The notes below the pieces were generated by a model. The model made no database searches and was not told the DNA's origin. It saw only the letters and a program-made list of their open reading frames with translations. The position numbers and the translations under genes were made by a program. A stretch of 64,000 nt of DNA from Nocardioides sp. WS12 (GTDB taxonomy: Bacteria > Actinomycetota > Actinomycetes > Propionibacteriales > Nocardioidaceae): the NCBI RefSeq assembly GCF_014108865.1, contig NZ_CP053928.1, forward strand, positions 4,588,001 through 4,652,000, given 5' to 3'. Positions 55,541 through 64,000 of the stretch are shown here, piece after piece (positions within the stretch are counted from its first letter, which is position 1; each line of letters begins with the position of its first letter).

Positions 55541-58500
55541 TAGGCCCACGGGCCGATCGGGTTGCCGATCCAGCGAGTCTTGTCAGGCACGGTCTCGCCT
55601 CTCATCACCAAGGACACCGGGCCGACGGTAGCGTGCCGGCCCAGCACCGCTGCGGGCAGCACGACCGAGTTCGGGCCGAGCGTGGCGCCTCGCCGCAGTT
55701 GCACGGTGTCGGTGACGAGCAGGCGGTCGTGGAAGAGGTGGGTCTGCACGACGCTGCCCTGGTTGACGGTCGCGCCGTCGCCCAGCTCCACGAGGTCGGG
55801 CTCGGGCAGCCAGTAGGACTCGCACCACACACCCCGGCCGACCTTCGCGCCCATCGCGCGGAACCACAGGGTGATGAGGGGCGAGCCCGTCGCCAGGCCC
55901 GCGAACCACGGGGTCGCAAGCACCTCGACGAACGTGTCGGCCAGTTCGTTGCGCCAGACGAAGGAGCTCCACAGCGGGTGGGACCCGGCGCGGACCCGGC
56001 CGACCAGCAGCCACTTCGCGGCAATCGCGATGAGGGCGGCCACGAGACCGGCCAGCCACAACGCCACCGGTACGGCGACCAGGCCGGCCACGGCGCCGTA
56101 CTCGACCCAGACGGCGACGGTGGCCAGGACGACCGCCACCTGCAGGGCGACGCTGAGGGCGACGGGCACCAGACGGGCGATCTCCCAGCAGGCGCGGGCA
56201 ATCTTGAGGCGGCGCGGGGGCGCGTAGGTGCGCTCGTCGGTGGAGCCCTGTGCGGCGCGACGCAGCGGGGCGGGCGGGCTGCCGAGCCACGACTCCCCCG
56301 CCTTCATCGTGTTGCGCGCAGGAGCGGCCGACAGCACCGCGACGAGCGACCGCTTCGGGACCTTGCGGCCGGGAGCCGCCATCGCCGAGTTGCCGACGAA
56401 AGCGCGCTTGCCGACCTTGACGTTGCCCGCACGCAGCCAGCCGCCGCCGAGTTCGTAGCCGCCGATCAGGGTGTCGTCGGCGAGGAAGGCCTGGTCACTG
56501 ACCGTGGTCAGCGACGGGATCATCAGCACCGTCGACGCCTCGACGTCCTTGCCGATCTTCGCCCCCAGGAGCCGCAACCAACCCGGCGTGAGCTGCGAGC
56601 TGTAGAGCGGGAAGAGCCAGGTCCGCGCCTCGTCGAGCACGCGGATCGTGGCCCAGACACTCAGCGCCGGTCGACTCTGCAGCGGGTGCGCACCGGGCAG
56701 GACGCCGCGGCCGAGCAGGCGCACCACGACGAGGATCAGGCCGGCGAGCAGGAGGCAACCCGCAATGACGCCGGGCAGCAGCCACGGCACCAGCGCACGC
56801 AGGGCGTCCCCGGCGTTGTCGGTGTCGTCGAGGTTCGCGAGCAGCAGGATCGGCAGCACGACCGCGGTGACGGCGATCGAGGGCAGCAGGGCGAGGCCGG
56901 CAGCCGCGGCGGCGTAGGACACCGCCCAGCGGCGAAGGGATCGCTTCGAGGCCGCGGGCCGTTCGGCCCACGGGCCGCGGGCAGCGGAGCTCGCGCGGGT
57001 GGCGGGGGCGCCGGACCAGAACTCGCCGGTGGGCACGTCGCCGAACGCAGCGGAGCCGGGCGCGACCTCAGCGTCGTCGCCGACAACCGCGCCGGGGCAC
57101 AACATCGAGCGGGTGCCGACGCGGGCGCGATCGCCGATCCGGATGCCGCCGACGTGGAGGGTGTCGCCGTCGATCCAGTAGCCGGTCAGGTCGACCTCGG
57201 GCTCGATCGAGGCGCCCTTGCCGACGGTCAGGTGACCGGTGATCGGCGGCAGGGAGTGCACGTCCGCACCACGAGCGATCTTTGCGCCGAGCAACCGGGC
57301 GTACCAGGTGATGTACGGCGCGCCGGCCATCCGGGTCGCACCCAACTCGTCGGCGAGGCGTTCGGCGGCCCAGATCCGCAGGTGCACCTTGCCGCCGCGC
57401 GGGTAGCTGCCGGGCCGGACGCCGGCGAGCACCCACCGAGCCAGCTTGGCCGCCGTGAACATCCGGCCAACCGGGCTGACGAAGACGAGGAGCAGCGGCA
57501 CCAGCACCCACCACGACACGGCGGGCAGCCAGCCGACGTCGAGCACGTCGTGGAGCAGGCGGGACAGGGTGAGGGTCCCGGCCAGCCAGCGGGGCGCAGC
57601 CAGCGCCCGCAGCAGAGGTACGGCGACGACCTGGCCGAGCTGGGTCTTGCGCGGAATCGGCATCACCTTGCGGCTCTGCTCCGCGAGGGCGGACGGTTCG
57701 AGGGTGTCGAGGAGCGCAGCGAGACCAGCGACCGTCGGCACCTCGTAGATGTCCGCGACGGTCAACTCGGGGTGGTCGGCGCGCAGGATCGTCACGACCT
57801 GGGCCGCGGTGAGGCTGCCGCCACCGAGGTCGAAGAAGTTCGAGTCCGGCCCCTCCGGGGTTGCCCCGATGACCCGCTGCCACACCTCGGCGATCCTGGC
57901 CGAGGTGCCGTGCAGGCCGACATCGGCCGGGTCGGCGGTCGCCAGCGGCCACGGCAGTGCGTCGCGGTCGACCTTGCCGGAGATCCGGGTCGGGATGTCG
58001 TCGACCACGGCCAGCCGCGGGACGAGGGCCGCCGGCATCGTGGCCCGCAGGTGCGCGGTGGCCGACGCGGCGTCGTACTCGGGAGTGGTGGTGAGGTAGC
58101 CGACGAGAAGTTGGTTTCCGGTCGTCGTACGACGGACGGCGGCAGCCGCGGCGCTGACACCGGGCAGGGCGAGCAGGGCCGAGTCGATCTCGCCGAGCTC
58201 GATCCGGCGGCCGCCGACCTTGACCTGGTCGTCGGCGCGGCCGGCGAAGAGCAGGCCGACCGGGTCGTTGATGACGATGTCGCCGCTGCGGTACGCGCGG
58301 TCCCAGCCGAGGGTGGGCATGGGGGCGTACTTCTCGGCGTCCTTCGCGGGATCGAGATAGCGGGCCAGGCCGACGCCACCAATGATCAGCTCGCCGCGCT
58401 CGCCCTCGGCAACCGGGTTGCCTTCGGGGTCGACGACGACGAGGTCCCAGCCCGCGAGCGGCAGGCCGATCCGCACCGGACCGTCTGCGGTGACCAGGGC

Positions 58501-59394
58501 ACCGCAGGCGACGACGGTCGCCTCGGTGGGGCCGTAGGTGTTCCAGACCTCGCGGCCCTCGCGGATCACGCGAGCGGCCAACTCGGGCGGGAGCGCTTCA
58601 CCACCGAAGATCAGCAAGCGGATCTGTTCGAGCGCGTCGTCGGGCCACAGGCTGACCAGTGTCGGGACGGTGGACACGACGCTGACCTTGTTGGCGATCA
58701 GCCACGGGCCGACGTCCACACCGCTGCGCACCAGCGCGCGCGGCGCGGGCACCAGGCAGGCGCCGTACCGCCAGGCCAGCCACATCTCCTCACAACTCGC
58801 GTCGAAGGCGACGCTCAGGCCGGCCATCACCCGGTCGGCGGGACCAAGGGGTTGCTCCTGCAGGAACATCCCGGCTTCAGCGTCGACGAAGGCCGCCGCG
58901 TTGCGATGGGTGACCGCGACGCCCTTGGGCGTCCCGGTCGAGCCGGACGTGAAGATCACCCAGGCGTCGTCCTCGGGCGTCGGGTCGCGACGTTCACGGA
59001 CAGCGCCCTCGCGGCGCGACTCGATGACCAGACCGGCACCGATGATTGCGGCGACGTCGGCCTCGCCGAAGACCAGAAGAGCCCGTTCCTCGGGGTCATC
59101 GGCGTCGACGGGCACATAGGCAGCCCCGGCGAACAGGATGCCCATGATCGCGACGTAGAGGTCCGTGGTGCCGGACAGCAGCCGGACGCCGACCTTGTCG
59201 CCGGCGCCGATGCCGAGGTCCGCCAGGTCGTCGGCGACGGCATCCGCGGCCTCACCGAACTCGGCATAGGTGACGGTGTCGTTGCCGCTGTCGAGGGCCA
59301 TCGCGTCCGGGAAGTCGGCAGCAGTACGACGAAAGATCTCCACGAGCGTGCTCGAAGCAGGTGCCTCAGCCCCGCGGAGCAGGGGCGACGACAC
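55540..59394 (-). CDS. Pls/PosA-type membrane non-ribosomal peptide synthetase
   Basis: About 1284 residues from GTG 59394 (GGAGAGG upstream; GTG 59403 possible). Adenylation domain 1-490: FTSGSTGTPKGVAVTHRN, AFDASCEEMWLAW, NTYGPTEATV, YRSGD, DDQVKVGGRRIELGEID, ISGKVDRDAL. Carrier domain near 520-590 with NFFDLGGGSLTAAQ. Then three membrane blocks (VSWWVLVPLLLVFV; VLPILLLANL; VVLATVAVWV) alternating with three left-handed-helix hexapeptide domains (ASIEPEVDLTGYWI; RAFVGNSAMAAPG; ATLGPNSVVLPAAVLG). This is the architecture of epsilon-poly-lysine synthetase relatives. No condensation domain. The activated amino acid is not assigned. Confidence 0.9.
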   Translation of the reverse strand: MSSPLLRGAEAPASSTLVEIFRRTAADFPDAMALDSGNDTVTYAEFGEAADAVADDLADLGIGAGDKVGVRLLSGTTDLYVAIMGILFAGAAYVPVDADDPEERALLVFGEADVAAIIGAGLVIESRREGAVRERRDPTPEDDAWVIFTSGSTGTPKGVAVTHRNAAAFVDAEAGMFLQEQPLGPADRVMAGLSVAFDASCEEMWLAWRYGACLVPAPRALVRSGVDVGPWLIANKVSVVSTVPTLVSLWPDDALEQIRLLIFGGEALPPELAARVIREGREVWNTYGPTEATVVACGALVTADGPVRIGLPLAGWDLVVVDPEGNPVAEGERGELIIGGVGLARYLDPAKDAEKYAPMPTLGWDRAYRSGDIVINDPVGLLFAGRADDQVKVGGRRIELGEIDSALLALPGVSAAAAAVRRTTTGNQLLVGYLTTTPEYDAASATAHLRATMPAALVPRLAVVDDIPTRISGKVDRDALPWPLATADPADVGLHGTSARIAEVWQRVIGATPEGPDSNFFDLGGGSLTAAQVVTILRADHPELTVADIYEVPTVAGLAALLDTLEPSALAEQSRKVMPIPRKTQLGQVVAVPLLRALAAPRWLAGTLTLSRLLHDVLDVGWLPAVSWWVLVPLLLVFVSPVGRMFTAAKLARWVLAGVRPGSYPRGGKVHLRIWAAERLADELGATRMAGAPYITWYARLLGAKIARGADVHSLPPITGHLTVGKGASIEPEVDLTGYWIDGDTLHVGGIRIGDRARVGTRSMLCPGAVVGDDAEVAPGSAAFGDVPTGEFWSGAPATRASSAARGPWAERPAASKRSLRRWAVSYAAAAAGLALLPSIAVTAVVLPILLLANLDDTDNAGDALRALVPWLLPGVIAGCLLLAGLILVVVRLLGRGVLPGAHPLQSRPALSVWATIRVLDEARTWLFPLYSSQLTPGWLRLLGAKIGKDVEASTVLMIPSLTTVSDQAFLADDTLIGGYELGGGWLRAGNVKVGKRAFVGNSAMAAPGRKVPKRSLVAVLSAAPARNTMKAGESWLGSPPAPLRRAAQGSTDERTYAPPRRLKIARACWEIARLVPVALSVALQVAVVLATVAVWVEYGAVAGLVAVPVALWLAGLVAALIAIAAKWLLVGRVRAGSHPLWSSFVWRNELADTFVEVLATPWFAGLATGSPLITLWFRAMGAKVGRGVWCESYWLPEPDLVELGDGATVNQGSVVQTHLFHDRLLVTDTVQLRRGATLGPNSVVLPAAVLGRHATVGPVSLVMRGETVPDKTRWIGNPIGPWA

Positions 59395-59469
59395 GAGGCT
59401 CACCTCTCCATCGTGGTGGACGGAGGTGAACGGAGAGTGACCGCACCTTGAGGAGGTCGTTGTGCATCC

Positions 59470-59487
59470 TTGTGACCTGGGACACAA
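59470..59487. promoter_or_regulatory. 18-bp imperfect palindrome at the fadD-like start
   Basis: TTGTGACC-TG-GGACACAA; one mismatched pair. Between the divergent synthetase and acyl-CoA synthetase starts if the latter begins at 59496. Confidence 0.4.
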
Positions 59488-59495
59488 TCCGGGAC

Positions 59496-61133
<1,638 letters not shown>

Positions 61134-61199
61134 GACTCTCAGGGCAAGTCCTCAACCGGGTCTCAGCGCCGTCACAGGGAGGCTCCGCACAGTGGAGGC

Positions 61200-62399
61200 A
61201 TGACTCAGGTCCTGCCCCCGCCGCCAGCGCTGCCGTTCTTCCCGCACGCTTCACCCGAGCAGCCGCCTCCCCCCAACCGGTTGCCGAAGCGATCCGGGTT
61301 CGCGGTGCTGGTGCTGACCGGAGCCCTCCTGGTCGGGGGCGGGGCCGGAGTCGGCGGTGCTGCGATCTACGACGCAGCCACCGACGGGTCCGGGGGGAGC
61401 GGCAGTTCCGCGCCGCTGCAGGTCGCGGACACGGGCAACAAGGCTGCGGCCTCCGGCAGCGTCGAAGGAGTTGCGGCCGCCGTACTTCCGTCCGTGGTGG
61501 CGCTCGACGTGAGCGGTGGAGGCAACTCCGGCAGCGGCTCCGGCGTCGTGCTCGACGCCAACGGCCTGATCCTGACCAACGACCACGTGGTCACCCTGGG
61601 GGGAGAGATCGATTCCCAGCAGGCTGAGGTGACCGCGTCCTTCAGCGACGGCACCAAGGCACGGGCGACCGTGGTCGGCACCGACCCGCTCACCGACACC
61701 GCACTGGTGAAGGTCGAGGGCGTCGACAACCTGACCCCGATCACGATCGGCAAGTCCAGCAACCTCGACGTGGGCGAGCAGGTCGTCGCGATCGGCTCCC
61801 CGTTCGGACTGGATGCGACCGTGACGAGTGGCATCGTCAGCGCACTGAACCGTCCGGTCCAGGTGGCGCGCGACGCCAACGGCAACGTGACCGCCTACCC
61901 GGCGATCCAGACCGACGCCGCGATCAACCCCGGCAACAGCGGCGGCCCGCTGGTCAACATGGACGGCCAACTCGTCGGCATCAACGCCTCGATCCGCTCG
62001 ACCGGATCGGGAGCGGGTGCGGAGTCCGGCTCGATCGGGCTCGGCTTCGCGATCCCGATCGACGAGGTGCTGCCGATCATCGAGCAGTTGCGCAGCGGGG
62101 AGACCCCGACGCACGCGCGACTCGGGATCCAGGTCTCCAACGCGGCCGGCACCGCCGGCTCCAGCGACACCACCGTGTCGGGCGCGAAGATCGAGGAGAC
62201 GGAGAAGGGCTCAGCCGCCTCCGACGCCGGCCTCAAGGCGGGCGACGTGATCACGGCGATCGATGATCGCCGGATCGAGGACAGTGACGGCCTGATCGCG
62301 ACCGTGCGCTCCTACCGCCCCGGTGACACCGTGAAGGTGACGTACCTGCGGGGCGGCAAGGAGAGCACAACCGACCTGAAGCTCGCGTCGGACGGCTAG
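61200..62399 (+). CDS. HtrA/DegP-like serine protease with PDZ domain
   Basis: 399 residues. Short Pro-rich cytosolic N-terminus, one helix (GFAVLVLTGALLVGGGAGVGG, 33-53), a flexible linker, protease domain 80-285 with LTNDHVVT (His), DPLTDTALVKV (Asp) and NPGNSGGPLVN (Ser), then one PDZ domain (305-395; GLKAGDVITAIDDRRIEDSD). Membrane-anchored quality-control protease outside the cell. Convergent with the DUF5302 gene. Confidence 0.95.
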   Translation: MTQVLPPPPALPFFPHASPEQPPPPNRLPKRSGFAVLVLTGALLVGGGAGVGGAAIYDAATDGSGGSGSSAPLQVADTGNKAAASGSVEGVAAAVLPSVVALDVSGGGNSGSGSGVVLDANGLILTNDHVVTLGGEIDSQQAEVTASFSDGTKARATVVGTDPLTDTALVKVEGVDNLTPITIGKSSNLDVGEQVVAIGSPFGLDATVTSGIVSALNRPVQVARDANGNVTAYPAIQTDAAINPGNSGGPLVNMDGQLVGINASIRSTGSGAGAESGSIGLGFAIPIDEVLPIIEQLRSGETPTHARLGIQVSNAAGTAGSSDTTVSGAKIEETEKGSAASDAGLKAGDVITAIDDRRIEDSDGLIATVRSYRPGDTVKVTYLRGGKESTTDLKLASDG

Positions 62400-62410
62400 A
62401 AAGCCAGGGC

Positions 62411-62593
62411 TCAGGAGCCGCCGCCACCGGCCTTGCGGCGGTGCATCTTCGGAGCGCCACCGACGACTTCGGAGCCGTGGGCCTTCTCCTTGCCGGGGAC
62501 TTCCTCGGTCAGGCTCTTGCCCTTGTTGTTCTTGCGGTCGAGGGCCTCGCGCATCTTGGCCTTGAGGTCGTCGTTCGCGTTGCTGGCAGCCAT
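62411..62593 (-). CDS. DUF5302-like small protein
   Basis: 60 residues from ATG 62593; AAGGAAGG lies upstream. Charged, probably disordered: DDLKAKMREALDRKNNKGKS near the N-terminus, HRRKAGGGGS at the end. It matches my memory of actinobacterial DUF5302 proteins; function unknown. The longer frame upstream is rejected because it overlaps the GNAT gene. Confidence 0.8.
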   Translation of the reverse strand: MAASNANDDLKAKMREALDRKNNKGKSLTEEVPGKEKAHGSEVVGGAPKMHRRKAGGGGS

Positions 62594-62658
62594 GGGGGCA
62601 TTTCCTTCCTTCGTGCGGACGGTGACGGTTCCACCGTAGTCGCACAACGGGGAACCGA

Positions 62659-63687
62659 TCAGGTCAGTTTCTTCTGGAACTCGCCGCTGCGGGCTCCGCA
62701 CACGAAGCCCAGGCGCTCGTTGATCGCGATCATGTGGTCGTTGACCCCGGCGTTCCAGGTGACGGTACGACGACCCGACACGTCGGCGCCGTCCTGGAGA
62801 GCGCGGTGATTGGCCACCTTCACGGCCAGTCCCAGCCGGTGGCCGCGGTGCTCGCGGTGGACGAGGGTGCCCCACTGGAAGAGGAACGGGTTGTCGGGGT
62901 GGGTCTCGGCCACCTGCGTGTAGGCCACGACCGTGCCGGTGTTGTCGAGCGCCACCGTGTGCCACATCGTGCGGCCCTGAGCGGCCTGGTTGGCCTCGGA
63001 CTCCCGGAAGGCCGGTACGTCGACGGCCTCGTTCTCGTGCTCCCCCGTGCCCGCCGGCGCCTCGGTCGCGAGCGTCGAGGAGAGCTCGAGCCAGCTGACC
63101 ACGAGGTCGTCCGGAATCGGCCCGGACCAGGTCCGGATCTCGTAGTCGCGGTGGTACGGCGCGGCCTCGTCCGCGAGTTCCTGCAGCAGGTTCTCAGGCA
63201 TCGGGAGGCTGAGCTCGCGCTGGATCTCGCCGAGCGTGAACGTGTAGCCGTGGGCCCGGGCGAACTCGGCGCCCGAGGTTCCGGCACCGTCCTCGGGTGC
63301 GTCATAGGGCCACGGCGGCAACGCATCGAGCTTCGTGCGGCCGCCAGCCAGGGCGATCGCCTCGAGATGGGTGAGCATCGCGCTGCCCAGCCCGCGTCGT
63401 CGTACCTCGGGACGGACGCCGACGTGCAACTCCGCGTTGTCGAGGTTGTCCTTCAACGGCAGCGCCATCCGGGCGACCGCGACGACTTCGCCGTCGAGGG
63501 TGCCGCTGAAGAGCCGGAACTGCCGCAGCCCGCTGGCGTCACCGACGATCGGGAGCAGCTCTTCGTAGGCCCAGTACGTCGCGTGGTCGCCGACGTCGTG
63601 ACGCTCCGCGGCGATCGCCGTGTCGACCCAGGCAGCGACTCCTGCCTCGTCGCCGCGTTCGAGTTCGCTGATCTCCAGCTGGCTCAT
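62659..63687 (-). CDS. Tandem GNAT acetyltransferase
   Basis: 342 residues from ATG 63687, overlapping the ABC-F stop (ATGA). Two GNAT folds: the first with the acetyl-CoA loop RRRGLGSAMLTHLEA (about 96-110), the second with REHRGHRLGLAVKVANHRAL and NAGVNDHMIAINERLGF. This double form resembles MshD-like and antibiotic-modifying GNATs, but the substrate is not assignable. Confidence 0.88.
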   Translation of the reverse strand: MSQLEISELERGDEAGVAAWVDTAIAAERHDVGDHATYWAYEELLPIVGDASGLRQFRLFSGTLDGEVVAVARMALPLKDNLDNAELHVGVRPEVRRRGLGSAMLTHLEAIALAGGRTKLDALPPWPYDAPEDGAGTSGAEFARAHGYTFTLGEIQRELSLPMPENLLQELADEAAPYHRDYEIRTWSGPIPDDLVVSWLELSSTLATEAPAGTGEHENEAVDVPAFRESEANQAAQGRTMWHTVALDNTGTVVAYTQVAETHPDNPFLFQWGTLVHREHRGHRLGLAVKVANHRALQDGADVSGRRTVTWNAGVNDHMIAINERLGFVCGARSGEFQKKLT

Positions 63688-64000
63688 CGCGTCCGCACCA
63701 CCCTCGCCTCGTCCCACACCGGGTCATTCGATTCGTAGACCGAGCCGTCGGACCCGAACACGCAGAACCGGTCGAAGCCGCGGGCGAACCAGCGGTCGTG
63801 GGTCACCGCGACAACCGTCCCGTCGAAGGCCGCAAGGCCCTCTTCCAGCGCCTCGGCCGACTGGACATCGAGGTTGTCGGTCGGCTCGTCGAGCAGCAGC
63901 AAGGTCGCGCCGGACAGTTCGAGCAACAGGATCTGGAACCGCGCCTGCTGGCCACCGGACAGCGACTCGAACTTCTGCTCCGAGCTCGCCGCGAGTTCGT
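63684..64000 (-). CDS. ABC-F ATPase, C-terminal part (5' end off window)
   Basis: The last ~105 residues: KFESLSGGQQARFQILLLEL is the ABC signature, LLLLDEPTDNLD the Walker B with ABC-F-type Asn-Leu-Asp, and VVAVTHDRWFARGFDRF the H-loop. No membrane part follows, as in ABC-F translation factors. Ends VVRTR. Coupled to the GNAT gene. Confidence 0.88.
   Translation of the reverse strand, partial: ELAASSEQKFESLSGGQQARFQILLLELSGATLLLLDEPTDNLDVQSAEALEEGLAAFDGTVVAVTHDRWFARGFDRFCVFGSDGSVYESNDPVWDEARVVRTR

Noticed and set aside
55363..59451. 1362-codon open frame on the plus strand opposite the Pls-like gene
   Set aside because: Low-complexity Arg/Gly/Asp-rich translation with no motif; it is the GC-rich shadow of the real gene.

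Overview
This 64 kb window is chromosomal DNA from a high-GC Gram-positive (actinobacterium), most likely Nocardioides or a close relative. Family content supports this: a mycothiol-dependent formaldehyde dehydrogenase with its metallo-hydrolase partner, a groES-groEL1 pair whose GroEL ends in a His-Gly tail, WXG100-like proteins, and the usual actinobacterial order rplM-rpsI-glmM, glmS-acpS-nnr-alr and tsaE/tsaB/rimI/tsaD. Many starts are GTG and many genes overlap at ATGA or GTGA. No tRNA, rRNA, CRISPR array, insertion sequence or prophage was seen. Both edges cut genes: a large secreted protein at position 1 and an ABC-F ATPase at 64000.

Layout. 1-11.5 kb (minus strand): a secreted-protein operon. 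It begins with a PstS-like binding protein. Three secreted proteins and one multi-pass membrane protein follow, sharing a ~220-residue domain I do not recognise (hallmark WGHEG). A second, very large secreted protein ends it. Two of the proteins end in WxL-like domains, and the membrane protein starts with a DUF916-like (WxL-interacting) domain, so this looks like an actinobacterial version of the Firmicutes WxL surface system. 11.8-13.3 kb: a secreted GH16 hydrolase. 13.4-20.5 kb: guaB, a methyltransferase, zwf, cydAB behind a textbook Rex operator, and an ACT-GNAT protein. 20.6-22.8 kb: groES-groEL1 under two CIRCE elements. 22.9-26.5 kb: an MMPL transporter, a THUMP-like methyltransferase and a 56-residue membrane protein. 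26.6-30 kb: an HSL-type esterase, the mscR/metallo-hydrolase pair and a lipoprotein. 30.1-31.7 kb: a WXG100-like pair, the second member frameshifted in a polyproline tract.

31.7-42.8 kb (minus strand): one long housekeeping run, glmS-acpS-[mazEF-like toxin/antitoxin]-nnr-alr-hydrolase-(GNAT-TsaE)-[GH16]-tsaB-rimI-tsaD. It supplies cell-wall precursors, NAD(P)HX repair and the t6A tRNA modification, with two accessory insertions. 42.8-50.8 kb: coaA and a lipoprotein hydrolase, a Ser/Thr kinase, glmM, rpsI, rplM and citrate synthase. 50.9-54.2 kb: a WXG100-like protein, a large DUF6571-like protein and a lipoprotein, with no secretion machinery nearby. 54.2-61.1 kb: a Pls/PosA-type single-module peptide synthetase with an M1 aminopeptidase, divergent from an acyl-CoA synthetase. 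61.2-64 kb: an HtrA protease, a DUF5302 protein, a tandem GNAT and the ABC-F protein.

Functions were assigned from visible motifs and remembered family features, without database searches. Starts were moved from the longest reading frame where overlaps, signal peptides or ribosome binding sites gave a better choice.
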